A DNA stretch of 6,807 bases from JAKSCF01 sp028279945 (GTDB taxonomy: Bacteria; Bacillota; Clostridia; Peptostreptococcales; JAAYPU01): contig JANQMT010000036.1 in assembly GCA_028279945.1 (NCBI GenBank), positions 1 through 6,807 of the forward strand, given 5' to 3'. The position numbers and the translations under genes are program-made. Of this stretch, positions 6,384 to 6,807 are shown in pieces. The notes beneath the pieces were generated by a model, which worked only from the letters and a program-made list of their open reading frames with translations, did no database searches and was not told where the DNA came from. Position 1 is the first letter of the stretch. Every line of letters begins with the position of its first letter.

Positions 6384-6807
6384 CTAATCTATATCTCTTA
6401 GTGTCAATAATTCAGCCGGTTTACCTGCAACAAACATTGCTCCGCTCAGCAAAGTTATTGTACCGATTACTAATATCAACGTAATATCGCTTCCCAAAAA
6501 AATTACCCCGATAATCATTGCTGATATGGTGTATGTAACATTTAGCGCCATGCTCCGGGAAGCACCGCAGGCATTAGCAGCCTTATAATAGAAAAAATAA
6601 CTTGCTCCCGCAAATACGCCTGCAATTGCGATATAGGTAAAGGCCATTGTTGGCACAGTATCAAATAGGACGCCGTACGATTTGAAACCGATTCCGGCTA
6701 ATATGGGAAGAATCAAAAAGGTTAATCCTCCGGAAGTAAATTCACGAAGACCTATTGCAAGTTCCGGATCTACAAAGTCCATTCCCATAGTTGCAACAAT
6801 ATTTTCC
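6384..6807 (-). CDS. EamA/DMT-family permease, 5' end cut by the window edge
   Basis: About 140 residues of an open frame run in from the right edge without a stop. The ATG at 6788 may therefore be internal, since the frame continues upstream as ENIVAT. The visible part holds four to five hydrophobic segments. These include a GLTFLILPILAGIGF segment and MAFTYIAIAGVFAGASYFFYYKAA split over a helix and its turn. Next comes ALNVTYTISAMIIGVIFLG, and last the ITLILVIGTITLLSGAMFVAG helix. The YYKAANACGASRSMALN-to-IGVIFLGS pattern is characteristic of the C-terminal half of an EamA repeat (drug/metabolite transporter superfamily). It could be a one-domain EamA protein of about 140-150 residues, or the second half of a ten-helix transporter. 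The substrate is unknown. Its stop (TAG) is followed by a terminator-like hairpin. There is no visible link to the TetR gene beside it. Confidence 0.75.
   Translation of the reverse strand, partial: ENIVATMGMDFVDPELAIGLREFTSGGLTFLILPILAGIGFKSYGVLFDTVPTMAFTYIAIAGVFAGASYFFYYKAANACGASRSMALNVTYTISAMIIGVIFLGSDITLILVIGTITLLSGAMFVAGKPAELLTLRDID

Overview
The window looks like chromosomal DNA of a low-GC Gram-positive anaerobe of the Clostridia type. This is inferred from AT-rich intergenic DNA, strong AGGAGG-type ribosome binding sites, a consensus TTGACA/TATAAT promoter, and protein families common there. I cannot name the genus.

Layout. A flavin-reductase-like gene (110-616, +) stands alone at the left. 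It converges on a three-gene minus-strand operon read from right to left: a TetR-family regulator (5307-4690), a 12-segment MFS drug-efflux-type permease (4637-3384), and a large ATP-grasp/phosphohistidine enzyme (3312-748). The large enzyme has the domain order of rifampin phosphotransferase rather than of true PEP synthase. The operon starts at a near-perfect promoter (5382-5353) sitting inside a 13-bp inverted repeat, almost certainly the regulator's own operator. It ends at a strong hairpin with a T-rich tail (728-681). To the right lies a second, independent TetR-family gene (6075-5464, -) with its own terminator. Its upstream region holds two further palindromes and a possible plus-strand promoter with no gene behind it. 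The right edge cuts an EamA/DMT-type permease gene (6807-6384, -), which is followed by a terminator-like hairpin.

Working model. The TetR-MFS-phosphotransferase operon reads as a ligand-inducible small-molecule defence unit. The regulator senses a compound, the permease exports it, and the large enzyme phosphorylates it, or a related substrate, using ATP. The proteins' families are well supported. The shared substrate, and rifamycins in particular, is inference. The second TetR gene seems to have lost, or never had, an adjacent divergent target. The DNA to the right of about 6175 may have a different origin.

No tRNA, rRNA, CRISPR array, complete insertion sequence or replication origin was recognised.
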